DNA of 64,000 nt from Chitinophagales bacterium (GTDB lineage Bacteria; Bacteroidota; Bacteroidia; Chitinophagales; UBA8649): assembly GCA_020635995.1 (NCBI GenBank), contig JACJYS010000002.1, positions 364,934 through 428,933 of the forward strand, read 5' to 3'. Below the pieces are notes generated by a model. It made no database searches and was not told the DNA's origin. It saw only the letters and a list, made by a program, of their open reading frames with translations. A program made the translations under genes and the position numbers. Positions 42,543 through 52,559 of this stretch are shown here, one piece after another (the stretch's first letter is position 1; each line of letters starts with the position of its first letter).

Positions 42543-45032
42543 CTAAAGTTTTGGTGTAACGGCAAACTTTACCCCAAATTTTTGTACACCGGGTTTATCG
42601 CGTTGCGTTAATCTCCAATAAAAATCAAAACGCAACATTTGCAGTATATTTTCTATTCCAAAACCCACTTCTACATACCAATTTTCTAAAGTACTCATTT
42701 CGGCAGGTAGTTTAAATTCATTAATATTTGCTTTTTTAGCGTTGCCTATTAATCCTTTGGCGGATATTAAGCTTCTTAATTTTAGTTTGTTTATGCCCGG
42801 TATTTTGTTAAATATAGCTCCGTCAAAATGATGCTCAATCCACAAAGAAGCATATTCGTCTGCTACAAATTCAAATTCATTCATAAGCTGATAGGCTCTT
42901 CCATTAAAATAAAAACTTTGATTAGCCATAGGAATAAACATTAAAGTGTAGGGTAGTTTTCCAAATATTTTTCCGGCATTAGCATTAAGGTGTGTATATC
43001 CTATCTTGCTTGATAATCTATGGTAGTATTTTAATTCAAGTTTATGATAATTATAATCACTACCCAATATATTTTTAAGTGCTACGGTATAATCTAAATC
43101 TATTACAGGCTTTTTTGAAAACCCCGGAAATCGGTAATATTTATTTTCATAAAATGTTTGTCCAAAACCAAAATGCTGATTAATACTTATTTCTGCCACA
43201 TTTATTTTTTCAACAAATTCTGTAGTGCCATCTGCATTATTTTTTTCAAAATCAAAAACTCCGGGAACGGCATAAAAAGCTTTTGGTCCCAATTTTATTT
43301 GTGTGGTATAACCTTTAACCCACTCTCTTTCGTAAGTAAGGGTAAAGTTTTCCATCATAATAATTTTTTCTAACGGGCCTCTTCTTAGCAGTGCCAAAAA
43401 TATATTGTCATGGGCAAATTGTTGATCTTCATAATCTTGCCCTAAAAAGGTAAAGTCTTTTTTATAATTCAATTCTAAAACGTGCCATTTCCTATTTTCT
43501 CGTGGTAGCATCACTCTAACATTAGCAAAGGATTTAAACTGTTTATCTTTAATTCCATAAGCTAAATATCCCCAAAGTTGTAGGTTTTCATGAAAATCTT
43601 CGTTAGTTCGCAGTCCTAATTTTGGGCGTACACCTTCTACATTATTCCAACTAACAAACTGATAAAACCGACCAAACTCTACAGGCCCGGCCTTTAAAAA
43701 AGCTGTAGAACCTAAATGACCAAACCATTTAAGCGTTTTGTACATTCCCGTTCTTTCTATACTATCCGACATAGTTAAAATTCCTGCTTCTGTTTCATTT
43801 AAAGCTTGCACTCTGTTTTCTGTCCACCAGTCTCTTGTTCGGTTTTTAAGACTATCGGCTACTTCTTGCTTTTCTCCTTCAAAAATAGAATCGGGGTAGT
43901 TTTTATTTACTTCTATTTCGCCCCTTTCCATATTTTTACGCACCATTATTTGCCTACCCTTTTTTCTGCTTATAGGGTTTAAGGCTATTTGTATAAACTC
44001 AGCTTTAAGCATCCACTTGCTGGGTTCTACTTCTTCAAAAGATTGACTAACTACAAACTCGCTTACGAAATTCAAATTTGCTTTTTCCGGCACTTTAAAT
44101 TCTATATATTTTATGGCGTAAGTTTTAGGGTCTATTAAAGAATAGCCTAAAAATGAAATAGATTCTTGGCTTTTAGGGTAAAAACTAAGTTGATAATAAT
44201 CTTTGCCGTTTTCTGTAATGGTGTCTGTTAAATAATAGCGGTAAGTTAAAAGTCCCGTGGTAGAAAATGGACTGGTAAATGATTTTCCTCCTGCTATTAT
44301 AATATTGTCATACAAATCAAAGTTTTCAAAAATATCATCAAGAATAACCATGGCACTTACGTTTTGTACACCGGTCATATATTGCCCTAAATCTTTTATT
44401 TTTTCTTTCTGTGGATTTTGATTGTAGTAATGTTCACTAAGCTTTTCCTGCAAAAGCATAGGAAGATATTTAACTTCATTTTCTGTGGTATCTATATAGT
44501 CAAATGCTACGGAAAGGGGTTTTAAAATTTTGAGTTGGGTTAGTTTGTCTTTAAAATTGTAGTAGTCAAACTCAATTTTTGTGTGCTCTTTAAAATGGTA
44601 TGATGAAAAAGATTTAGGGCGATTGTTGTCTTTATTGTCAACTATTAATTGTTGCAAAGAAACAGCGGCTGTATCCTTGGGGATTTTCATTTTTTTACGC
44701 TTTACCTTTACTACCGTTTCTTCTATTTGTATGCCTGTAGGTTTTAGCTGTATGTTTAAGTTATTTTCATTATAGCCTTGTGTTTTATAGGTAAAAGTTT
44801 CGTAGCCTATAAAATTAAATACTAATGCCTTTATAGCAGTAGTTGAACTTACCGTAAAATTGCCAGCTAAATCTGTAGTAGCTCCACCTGCTCCCGGCTG
44901 AGTTTGTATGGTAACAAATGGTAGCGTTTCGCCTGTTTCTTTATCCGTTACTTTTCCAGAAAATTTAGTTTGTGAAAAAGCAAAAGTTAAGCAAAATATT
45001 AAACCAAATAAGGCGAATAGCTTCTGTTTCAT
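42543..45032 (-). CDS. DUF5686 outer-membrane protein with carboxypeptidase-like regulatory domain
   Basis: An 829-residue protein: signal peptide (1-20), an N-terminal carboxypeptidase-regulatory-like beta-sandwich (about 23-105, with GKVTDKETGETLPFVTI), and a long region of alternating strands that fits the DUF5686 family of presumed outer-membrane beta-barrels. Its last residues end in a strand with terminal Leu, as barrels do. It resembles the front part of SusC-like proteins but lacks a TonB-dependent receptor plug. Function unknown. A terminator-like hairpin lies between it and the protease gene upstream, so it is probably a separate transcript. Confidence 0.82.
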   Translation of the reverse strand: MKQKLFALFGLIFCLTFAFSQTKFSGKVTDKETGETLPFVTIQTQPGAGGATTDLAGNFTVSSTTAIKALVFNFIGYETFTYKTQGYNENNLNIQLKPTGIQIEETVVKVKRKKMKIPKDTAAVSLQQLIVDNKDNNRPKSFSSYHFKEHTKIEFDYYNFKDKLTQLKILKPLSVAFDYIDTTENEVKYLPMLLQEKLSEHYYNQNPQKEKIKDLGQYMTGVQNVSAMVILDDIFENFDLYDNIIIAGGKSFTSPFSTTGLLTYRYYLTDTITENGKDYYQLSFYPKSQESISFLGYSLIDPKTYAIKYIEFKVPEKANLNFVSEFVVSQSFEEVEPSKWMLKAEFIQIALNPISRKKGRQIMVRKNMERGEIEVNKNYPDSIFEGEKQEVADSLKNRTRDWWTENRVQALNETEAGILTMSDSIERTGMYKTLKWFGHLGSTAFLKAGPVEFGRFYQFVSWNNVEGVRPKLGLRTNEDFHENLQLWGYLAYGIKDKQFKSFANVRVMLPRENRKWHVLELNYKKDFTFLGQDYEDQQFAHDNIFLALLRRGPLEKIIMMENFTLTYEREWVKGYTTQIKLGPKAFYAVPGVFDFEKNNADGTTEFVEKINVAEISINQHFGFGQTFYENKYYRFPGFSKKPVIDLDYTVALKNILGSDYNYHKLELKYYHRLSSKIGYTHLNANAGKIFGKLPYTLMFIPMANQSFYFNGRAYQLMNEFEFVADEYASLWIEHHFDGAIFNKIPGINKLKLRSLISAKGLIGNAKKANINEFKLPAEMSTLENWYVEVGFGIENILQMLRFDFYWRLTQRDKPGVQKFGVKFAVTPKL

Positions 45033-45040
45033 ATAATACT

Positions 45041-45076
45041 AAAAAAGGGACGACTGAAATTTATCATCCCTTTTTG
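45041..45076 (-). terminator. Intrinsic terminator of the M43 protease gene
   Basis: On the minus strand a stem of AAAAGGGA with its partner TCCCTTTTTT encloses a loop of about 15 bases and is followed by T residues. It lies 19 bases past the protease stop codon. Confidence 0.6.
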
Positions 45077-45094
45077 ATTTAATTTTTTTACCTA

Positions 45095-48000
45095 TTAATA
45101 TTTTATTATTTTTTGAGATATAGAATGTTTATCTGTTGCTATTTTTAAGAAATACATTCCTCCAGCTACACCTACACTACAGTTTTTCTTATAAACGGTA
45201 TTAGCTTGAACTTCTTCATTAAAGAAAGTAGTCAATTTTTTGCCGTCTATGCTATACAAATCAATAGTTAGAGGTACATTTTTATTTGTTTCAAACTCAA
45301 AAGTAATTTCATTATTTACAAATGTTGGATAGGCTTTAAACGAGCTAAAAGCATCATCTAATGCTTGTATAGACATAGCTCCATTAAAATACGCAAATAA
45401 AGTATCTTGGTTTATAAAGGCAAATTGAGTAGAAGGACTATAATCTATCAAACTTAGATTGTTTAACTTCCAAAAATCAAATGTATTATTTGTAAATGTA
45501 GTTACATTAATATTTATCATAGAATTTGGTGCATAATAGCCTGTAAATGGTGTTGAAGTTATGATGTCATTTTCTACATAAATAGTTCCAGAGCCATTAG
45601 GAATCATCATAACCACTAAGGTGTCTAAAACACCACTACCACCAGTGCAATTAACAGGAGCAACAAAGGCATTGCTACTCGAATAAGAGCAAGAGGCATC
45701 ATTTGTAAAGAAAGCATTTATTGCTACAGCACTACCATCGGCTACTAAGCCAGTTAAAGTTACCGTTTGTGGGCTACTTGTTTGATTAAACACTTGTCCA
45801 TTTACATTAATAGTACCTGTAGGAGCATTTGAATATGTTAATGTTACGGTTTGGGTATATGTATTGGTTGATGTATCGCAAGCACTTTGGTTTCCTACAC
45901 TTACATTACTTATAGCACACGGTACAACAGCACAAGCGGCAGGGGCTGTAAATAATGCTGTACTACTAAAATTACAGTTAGCAGCATTTGAGAAGAAGGC
46001 TGTTACATCTACAGCATTTCCATCAGCAGTTAAGTTGGTAAGCGTAACTGTTTGCGGACTTGATGTTACGGCAAATGTTTGACCGTTTACATTTAGAGTT
46101 CCCGTAGGTGCATTGTTATAAGTTATCGTTATTTGTTGAGTATAAGTATTTGTAGCCGGGTCGCAAGCAGTTTGTGCCCCCCCCGTTACTGCGGTTATAG
46201 CACATGGGCTTTGGCACGCAGGGTCTGAAGATTGTAATACATTTACTATAAAATCTCCGGGAGTTTCATCACAAATAGCTGTTTGTCCACTTGTAGTAAC
46301 AATACCATATACAGTATAAGTACCATAAGGAATAGTAGGTAAGCTATTAGCAGCTAAAAGTGCATTTATATCTCCACTGTAGTTAGCTCCAACAGGAATA
46401 ATTGCGGTATCTGTTGCATTAATAAACACCCAAGCATAAACTTCGCCAGAAGGTATTGTTTCTGTTCCGTCTGTTATTAAATCAACATCTGTTCCCGGAC
46501 AATAATTAAATGTTTGTCCATTTAAAGTACTAACTACATCTCCCGCATCACAAGTAGGAGTAGATTGACAAGCCGGGTCGCTGGCAGTTAAAACATTTAA
46601 AGTAAAACTTGTAGCTGTTACATCGCATATTGCAGCAGTATCGTCTGATGTAAAGCCTATAACTGTATATACTCCTGCCACTAATGGAGGAATACTATTG
46701 GCGGCTAAATCGGCATTCAAATCTCCCGTGTAAGAAGTTCCCATTGTAATAGCCACAGTATCTGTAGCACTCATAAATGCAAAACCATAACCTCCGCCCG
46801 TAGGAATAACTTCATTGCCATCACTACTAAAACTTATAGAAGTATTAGGGCAGTAATCTATAGCTGTACCAGCAATTGACGGATCTATATCTCCTGCTGA
46901 ACAAGAAGGTGGTGGTGTACAATTAGCCGGAGCTGTGAAAGCATTATTTTGAGTAAAAGTACATGATGTATTATTAGTAAAAAATGCTGTTACGTTTACA
47001 GCAGTTCCATTGGCTGTTAAGTTGGTAAGCGTAACTGTTTGTGGACTTGATGTTACTGCGAATGTTTGTCCATTTACATTTAAAGTTCCCGTAGGAGCAT
47101 TGTTATAAGTTACCGTTATTTGTTGAGTATAAGTATTTGTAGCCGGGTCGCAAGCGGTTTGTGTGCCGGCAGAAATAGCTGTTATTATACAACTTGTAGC
47201 ATTACAAGCAGCAGGAGCAGTAAATGCATTACTTTGTGTAAACGAGCATGAAGTGTTATTGGTAAAAAAGGCATTAATGCTAACTGCACTTCCATTTGCC
47301 GATAAATTAGATAAAGTAATTGTTTGCGGACTTGATGTTACGGCAAAAGTTTGACCGTTTACATTAATAGTTCCCGTAGGAGCATTTGAGTATGTAAAAG
47401 TAATATCTTGCGTATAAGTATTTGTAGTCGGATTACAAGCACTTTGAGTTCCAACAGTTATAGCATCTATGCTACAAGGAGGTGCACATGCAGGGTCTGA
47501 TGATTGTAATACATTAATATAAAAATCTCCAGGTGTTTCATCACATACTAAAGTTTGCCCTCCAGAAGAAACTATACCGTAAACTAAGTAAGTACCATAA
47601 GGAATAGGTGGCTGGCTATTGGCTACTAAAAATGCATTTATATCTCCAGAGTAGTTTGGTCCTGCCATAATAATAGCTGTATCTGTTGCATTAATAAATA
47701 CCCAAGCATATAGCTCTCCTGTAGGTATTACTTCTGTGCCATCTGTTATTAAATCTACACTTGTGCCGGGGCAATAATCAAAGGTTTGTCCATCTAATGT
47801 AGATAAAACATCTCCTGCATCACAAGCTGTACCACTACATGCCGGGTCGCTAGAAGCTAAAACGTTTAGTGTAAAAGCTGTTCCTGTTATATCACATATT
47901 GCAGCAGTATCGTCTGTAGTATAACCTATAACAGTATATGTACCTGCTGCCAATGGAGGAATACTATTGGCGGCTAAATCGGCATTCAAATCTCCAGTGT

Positions 48001-49912
48001 AAGAAGTTCCCATAGTAACAGCTAAAGTATCTGTAGCACTCATAAATGCAAAACCATAACCTCCTCCTGTAGGTATCGTTTCGTTTCCGTCACTACTAAA
48101 ACTTATTGAAGTGTTAGGACAATAATCTATTGCCGTGCCTGCAATTGACGGGTCAATATCTCCTGCACTACAAGTTCCGCTACAATTTGGTGCAGTAAAT
48201 AATGCTGTTTCAGTTAATGAGCAGCCACTATTGCTTGAGAAAAATGCAGTTACATCTACTGCACTTCCATTTCCACTTAAATTGGTAAGCGTTACCGTTT
48301 GCGGATTTCCACTTACCGGAAATATTTGCCCATTAACATTAATTGTTCCCGACAAAGGATTGGTATAATATAAAGTAACTGCCTGTGTATAATTATTAGA
48401 AGCATCGCAGGCAGACTGAGTGCCAGCCACAATACTATCTATTGAACACACAGCCCCACATGCCGGGGGTGCTTGAAAAACATTATTTTCTGTATAAGTA
48501 CAAGAAGTTTGGTCGCTAAAATAGGCTGTAACATTTACCCAGTTTCCGTCTGCATTTAAAGCTGTTAATGTAACCGATTGAGGGCTTGAAGTTATAGCAA
48601 AAGATTGACCGTTTACTACTAAGTTTCCAGTAGAAGGTGCATTACTATAAGTAACTATAACGGATTGAGTATATGTGTTTGATCCAGAAAAACATCCCGA
48701 TTGGCTTAATGGTTGAATATCTGTAATATCACAAGGAGGAGTTAAAGAAGCAGAGTCAACATTGCTATAACTATTGCAGTTATCATTAGTAGCTTTTACT
48801 CTAAAATAGTACATAGTAGCAGGTTGCCCTCCCGATACTGAAATAGAAGTACCATTCGCTCCTGTAGCTAAGCCTCCATAAGCTCTAAAGCCTGCTGTAG
48901 CAGATGTAGTTGAAATTTCAAGTATAAAACCTGTTTCATTATTAGAGTTATCTGTCCAAGCAATATCAAAATTAGACCCATTAACGGTTGCTGTTAAGTT
49001 TGAAGGATCTACCACATTAGCAGGAGTACAAGAATAATCATAAGAATTGCTTGGACTTTGTCTTGCTGTTAAACCTTGTTGTATTCTTGCTATTTGTTGA
49101 GGAGTTAAATTAAAAGGATCCATACATTGCTCTGGAAAATATGACATAGCATTTTCAATATCTGGAGCATAAGTGTCGCCATTAGCATCTGTAGCAGTAC
49201 CAGAATATGTACAATTGAAAAAATTAACATTCGTTCCATCAAAACCCGGGTCTGCCGGAGTATCACATATTAAATCTCCTGTAGAAGAGCAGTTAGTTCC
49301 ATTTACTAATTCTGTAGTTGGGTTTCCATTCGGGTCTGTAAAAGTATGTAGTAAACTAAAATGGTGTCCCATTTCGTGTACTATAGAAAGACCACTGGCT
49401 ACAGCATCGTTTCGTAAAACTATTCTTAAACTTTGAGAAGACGAAGAAGGCGGATAAGCATATCCTGCGGTTACTCCTCCACTACTTGGGTTATAATTTA
49501 TGGCATCAACAAAATACATATTTATAGCATTAGGATTTTCTCCTGCTGTTGCTGCTAAAGCATTTTCTTCTGAATCTTGAAAATCATAATAATTTGAATT
49601 ATCTACATAATTTGGTGAATTACCACAAAAGAAAAATTCAATGCCTGCTTCATAGTAATAATCGTTTAAGTAAGATAATCCTAAATTCATATCTTGACTA
49701 CTAATACCGCCACTACCATTTGTTTGCCTTACCACATGGGCTTGTATAGGCACACAAGTCATACCTCCATTTTTGGGTATAGCTAAATTGGCAATATGGT
49801 TTACAATATAATCTACATCGGCTTGAGTAGGCTGATATCCACAACGGTGTATTTGAGCATTTGCAAACACAAACAATCCCATAATACTTAGTAGTGTATA
49901 AATCTTTTTCAT
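45095..49912 (-). CDS. Secreted M43 (pappalysin-type) metalloprotease with amplified repeats and T9SS sorting domain
   Basis: A 1605-residue secreted protein. Signal peptide 1-19. The catalytic domain (to about 290) holds the zinc site HEMGHHFSLLH at 179-189 and the downstream NAMSYFPEQCMDPF, the Met-turn region. A fibronectin III domain spans about 303-392. Then come ten repeats of about 90-115 residues in the order A A B C A A B C A A, from about 394 to 1422. A linker domain and a type A T9SS sorting domain (about 1520-1605, with AYPTFVNNEITFEF) end it. M43 enzymes are gelatinase-type proteases. The Gly that usually stands eighth in HExxHxxGxxH is Ser here. The repeats are cysteine-rich and probably extracellular. 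A variant promoter box lies at 49943. Confidence 0.9.
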   Translation of the reverse strand: MKKIYTLLSIMGLFVFANAQIHRCGYQPTQADVDYIVNHIANLAIPKNGGMTCVPIQAHVVRQTNGSGGISSQDMNLGLSYLNDYYYEAGIEFFFCGNSPNYVDNSNYYDFQDSEENALAATAGENPNAINMYFVDAINYNPSSGGVTAGYAYPPSSSSQSLRIVLRNDAVASGLSIVHEMGHHFSLLHTFTDPNGNPTTELVNGTNCSSTGDLICDTPADPGFDGTNVNFFNCTYSGTATDANGDTYAPDIENAMSYFPEQCMDPFNLTPQQIARIQQGLTARQSPSNSYDYSCTPANVVDPSNLTATVNGSNFDIAWTDNSNNETGFILEISTTSATAGFRAYGGLATGANGTSISVSGGQPATMYYFRVKATNDNCNSYSNVDSASLTPPCDITDIQPLSQSGCFSGSNTYTQSVIVTYSNAPSTGNLVVNGQSFAITSSPQSVTLTALNADGNWVNVTAYFSDQTSCTYTENNVFQAPPACGAVCSIDSIVAGTQSACDASNNYTQAVTLYYTNPLSGTINVNGQIFPVSGNPQTVTLTNLSGNGSAVDVTAFFSSNSGCSLTETALFTAPNCSGTCSAGDIDPSIAGTAIDYCPNTSISFSSDGNETIPTGGGYGFAFMSATDTLAVTMGTSYTGDLNADLAANSIPPLAAGTYTVIGYTTDDTAAICDITGTAFTLNVLASSDPACSGTACDAGDVLSTLDGQTFDYCPGTSVDLITDGTEVIPTGELYAWVFINATDTAIIMAGPNYSGDINAFLVANSQPPIPYGTYLVYGIVSSGGQTLVCDETPGDFYINVLQSSDPACAPPCSIDAITVGTQSACNPTTNTYTQDITFTYSNAPTGTINVNGQTFAVTSSPQTITLSNLSANGSAVSINAFFTNNTSCSFTQSNAFTAPAACNATSCIITAISAGTQTACDPATNTYTQQITVTYNNAPTGTLNVNGQTFAVTSSPQTVTLTNLTANGTAVNVTAFFTNNTSCTFTQNNAFTAPANCTPPPSCSAGDIDPSIAGTAIDYCPNTSISFSSDGNEVIPTGGGYGFAFMSATDTVAITMGTSYTGDLNADLAANSIPPLVAGVYTVIGFTSDDTAAICDVTATSFTLNVLTASDPACQSTPTCDAGDVVSTLNGQTFNYCPGTDVDLITDGTETIPSGEVYAWVFINATDTAIIPVGANYSGDINALLAANSLPTIPYGTYTVYGIVTTSGQTAICDETPGDFIVNVLQSSDPACQSPCAITAVTGGAQTACDPATNTYTQQITITYNNAPTGTLNVNGQTFAVTSSPQTVTLTNLTADGNAVDVTAFFSNAANCNFSSTALFTAPAACAVVPCAISNVSVGNQSACDTSTNTYTQTVTLTYSNAPTGTINVNGQVFNQTSSPQTVTLTGLVADGSAVAINAFFTNDASCSYSSSNAFVAPVNCTGGSGVLDTLVVMMIPNGSGTIYVENDIITSTPFTGYYAPNSMININVTTFTNNTFDFWKLNNLSLIDYSPSTQFAFINQDTLFAYFNGAMSIQALDDAFSSFKAYPTFVNNEITFEFETNKNVPLTIDLYSIDGKKLTTFFNEEVQANTVYKKNCSVGVAGGMYFLKIATDKHSISQKIIKY
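45648..48733 (-). repeat. Higher-order coding repeat (AABC AABC AA)
   Basis: Within the M43 gene, three blocks recur: A units begin near 48733, 48448, 47483, 47190, 46205 and 45920; B units (with AGDIDPSIAGTAIDYCPNT) near 48170 and 46905; C units (with a CPGT-DVDLITDGTE core) near 47822 and 46550. The two AABC blocks are so alike in DNA that recent duplication is likely. All lengths keep the reading frame. Confidence 0.85.
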
Positions 49913-49942
49913 AAATTAAGTTTTAAATAGTCTGCTAAAATA

Positions 49943-49951
49943 GTAAAAATA
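49943..49951 (-). promoter_or_regulatory. Variant -7 box TATTTTTAC of the M43 protease gene
   Basis: The minus strand reads TATTTTTAC, a TTTAC variant of the consensus, about 30 bases before the ATG at 49912. Confidence 0.35.
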
Positions 49952-49960
49952 ACATATAAT

Positions 49961-50857
49961 CTAAGTGATTTTTATTCTTTTATTGGCAATATATACTCCT
50001 ATCACTATTAAAGTAATACCTAAAAAGTGTTTTACGCCTAATATTTCGCCATCAAAATAACCCCAAAGCATAGCTACTATAGGTATAAAGTAGGTAACAG
50101 AAGTAGCATAAACGGCATCGGTTTTTTGTATTAGTTTATTAAATAAAATTAAGGCTAAAGCTGTTCCTACTGCTCCTAAAATAAAAACATAAAATAGTGA
50201 TTTATGGGTGCTACTCTCGTACCAAACCGTATTAAAAGTGTGGCTTTTGTATAGAATTATTAAAGCAAATGGAAACAAAAAGAAGAAACTTAAAGCGGTA
50301 AGCCCTATAGCTTTTATATTTTTAAGTTTAGCACTCAATATATTACTACTCAAACCATAGCATACTGTAGCTAAAATGGCTATTAAAGCATATTTATTAA
50401 GCTTTTGTATTGATTGCCAGCCATTTGTAAAATTAATAGCCAACACTGCCGCCCCCAAAAAAGCTATAAAAATTCCTAACACTTTAAGCTTTGTAACTTT
50501 TTTTTGAAAAAACATCCATCCAAAAAGCATAGTAAATAATGGCGTTAAAGAATTTATAATGCCCGCCATGCTACTATCTATTTTTGTAATGGCTAAAGGG
50601 TATAAATAAGTAGGTAAGCCACTTCCTAAAAAAGCAACTAAAATTAAGAAAGGAAAAATATTTTTGTTCAAACTTTTAAAGGCTTTGGGTAAAAAAGGCA
50701 ATAAAACTAAAGTGGCAGAGCAGATACGCAACATGCCTACCTCTATGGCACTAAAGCTTACCAAGCCTTTTTTCATTAATATGTATGAAGAACCCCAAAT
50801 TAATGATAGCAAAAAGAGTATAATGAAGTTGAAATATTTATTATCTGCTTTCATCAA
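49961..50857 (-). CDS. EamA/DMT-family transporter
   Basis: A 298-residue inner-membrane protein with ten helices in two EamA repeats. The first repeat contains LLSLIWGSSYILMKKGL near the N-terminus and a LYPLAITKIDSSMAGIINSLTPLF segment; the second ends in the basic tail NKRIKIT. The substrate is not predictable. Its start overlaps the end of obg by 17 bases, so it is read with adk and obg. It is only distantly like the transporter at 41126, although both sit in operons with essential genes. Confidence 0.9.
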   Translation of the reverse strand: MMKADNKYFNFIILFLLSLIWGSSYILMKKGLVSFSAIEVGMLRICSATLVLLPFLPKAFKSLNKNIFPFLILVAFLGSGLPTYLYPLAITKIDSSMAGIINSLTPLFTMLFGWMFFQKKVTKLKVLGIFIAFLGAAVLAINFTNGWQSIQKLNKYALIAILATVCYGLSSNILSAKLKNIKAIGLTALSFFFLFPFALIILYKSHTFNTVWYESSTHKSLFYVFILGAVGTALALILFNKLIQKTDAVYATSVTYFIPIVAMLWGYFDGEILGVKHFLGITLIVIGVYIANKRIKIT

Positions 50858-51857
50858 ATTGAAGCAAGTCCCAAATTTTATCTTTCAGTTCATCTATGTG
50901 ATAGTTGGTAACAGACGAAATAAAAACAATAGCTATATCTTCTTTTACCTCTTTTTTAAATTCTTTAAGAAGCATAGCTTGTAGTTCTTCATCTATTAAA
51001 TCGGCTTTAGTAATGGCAAGTAGCCTGTCTTTATGCAAAAGCTCCGGATTGTAATTTTTAAGTTCTTTTTTTAATATTTTGTATTGCTGAGCTATATTTT
51101 CTGCTTCTGCCGACACCATAAAAAGCAAGCACGCATTGCGTTCTATATGGCGTAAAAATCTAATACCCAAACCTCTGCCTTCAGCAGCACCTTCTATTAT
51201 GCCGGGTATGTCTGCCATTACAAAACTTTTATCATCTCGGTAAGATACAATGCCTAAATTGGGTCTAAGCGTAGTAAAAGCGTAGTTGGCTATTTCGGGC
51301 TTGGCAGCAGAAACACTTGCCAGTAAAGTAGATTTTCCTGCATTAGGAAATCCTACTAAACCCACGTCCGCCAGTATTTTTAGCTCTAATGCCACCCAAG
51401 CTTCTATACCCGGCAAGCCCGACTGAGCATAAGTGGGAGCTTGATTAGTAGCTGTTTTAAAATTCCAGTTGCCCAATCCGCCTTTTCCACCTTTAAAAAG
51501 TATCACTTCTTGGTTGTGTTCTGTAACTTCGGCAAGCAATTCGTCCGTTTCGGCATCTCTGGCTATAGTTCCTAAAGGAACATCTACCACTATATCTTCG
51601 CCATCGGCTCCTGTAGAACGTGCTTTAGAGCCATTGGTGCCATTGCCTGCAAAAATATGTTTTCGGTATCTTAAATGGAGTAATGTCCACAAATTTCGGT
51701 TGCCTTTGAGTATAATGTGCCCTCCTCTGCCACCATCGCCACCATCGGGACCACCTTTTGCCACAAATTTTTCTCTTCTAAAATGCGATGCTCCTGCACC
51801 GCCATTTCCCGAACGAAATAAAATTTTTACATAATCAATAAAACTTTGTTCTGCCAT
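50841..51857 (-). CDS. obg: GTPase Obg
   Basis: A 338-residue Obg/CgtA GTPase involved in late 50S ribosome assembly and stress signalling. The glycine-rich Obg fold (1-158, with GGDGGRGGHI) is followed by the G domain: G1 GFPNAGKS at 169-176, switch TTLRPNLG, G3 DIPGIIEGA, and TKAD as G4. The extra C-terminal domain of some Obg proteins is absent, as usual in this phylum. It begins 25 bases after adk. Confidence 0.97.
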   Translation of the reverse strand: MAEQSFIDYVKILFRSGNGGAGASHFRREKFVAKGGPDGGDGGRGGHIILKGNRNLWTLLHLRYRKHIFAGNGTNGSKARSTGADGEDIVVDVPLGTIARDAETDELLAEVTEHNQEVILFKGGKGGLGNWNFKTATNQAPTYAQSGLPGIEAWVALELKILADVGLVGFPNAGKSTLLASVSAAKPEIANYAFTTLRPNLGIVSYRDDKSFVMADIPGIIEGAAEGRGLGIRFLRHIERNACLLFMVSAEAENIAQQYKILKKELKNYNPELLHKDRLLAITKADLIDEELQAMLLKEFKKEVKEDIAIVFISSVTNYHIDELKDKIWDLLQFDESR

Positions 51858-51882
51858 TTTATAAGCTATAATATATTTTTAT

Positions 51883-52458
51883 TTAAGCTAAAACGTCAAT
51901 AACCGCACAAAGTCTATCAAAAATATTTTCTATAGAGCCTATTCCGTTAACTGCTTCATATTTGTTTTGTTTTCTGTAGTAGTCTGCTACAGGTAGTGTT
52001 TTTTCATTATAAACTTCTATTCTATTTTTAATAATAGATACGTTTTGGTCGTCTGCTCTGCCACTATCTTTACCTCTGTTTAATAGCCTTTTTACCAGCT
52101 CTTCTTCTTCCACTTCTAAAGCTATCATTTTGCTGATAGGAATATTTTTTTCGTTTAAAAATTTATCTAAAGCTTCTGCTTGAATTGCAGTGCGTGGAAA
52201 TCCGTCAAAAATAAAACCGTTTACTTCCGGGTGTTTTTCTATTTTATCGTTCATCATTCCTATGGTAACTTCATCGGGTACTAAATCGCCTTTTTCTATA
52301 TACGCTTTAGCTTTTTTACCTAAAGGAGTTTCGTTTTTCATGTGGGCTCTAAATAAATCGCCAGTAGAAATATGCAATAAGTTATATTTTTCTTCTAATT
52401 TTTCTGATTGTGTTCCTTTTCCACTTCCCGGAGGGCCAAATAATACTAAGTTTATCAT
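51883..52458 (-). CDS. adk: Adenylate kinase
   Basis: The 191-residue adenylate kinase balances AMP, ADP and ATP. The P-loop GPPGSGKGT is at 8-16, the AMP-binding DGFPRTAIQAEAL and NRGKDSGRADD segments are present, and the zinc-binding long lid is missing, making it the short-lid form common in Bacteroidota. It is first in the adk-obg-eamA operon with a promoter box at 52488-52496. Confidence 0.97.
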   Translation of the reverse strand: MINLVLFGPPGSGKGTQSEKLEEKYNLLHISTGDLFRAHMKNETPLGKKAKAYIEKGDLVPDEVTIGMMNDKIEKHPEVNGFIFDGFPRTAIQAEALDKFLNEKNIPISKMIALEVEEEELVKRLLNRGKDSGRADDQNVSIIKNRIEVYNEKTLPVADYYRKQNKYEAVNGIGSIENIFDRLCAVIDVLA

Positions 52459-52487
52459 TATTTATATAAGTTGCTTTAAATAAAAGC

Positions 52488-52496
52488 ACAAAAATA
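52488..52496 (-). promoter_or_regulatory. -7 promoter box TATTTTTGT of adk
   Basis: The minus strand reads TATTTTTGT, a full TAnnTTTGY match, 30 bases before the adk ATG. Confidence 0.55.
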
Positions 52497-52559
52497 GTGA
52501 TTTTACGAGGGAATTTTATACTTTGGCAGTCTTTTGATAAAAACTAAATTGAATTTGTA

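Noticed and set aside
45648..48733. CRISPR array
   Set aside because: The repeats are about 270-345 bases, in frame and protein-coding, with no short direct repeats and spacers.
45864..49436. Several 60-90 residue open frames on the plus strand within the M43 gene
   Set aside because: They are antisense shadows that repeat because the coding repeats do; no start signals or promoter boxes precede them.
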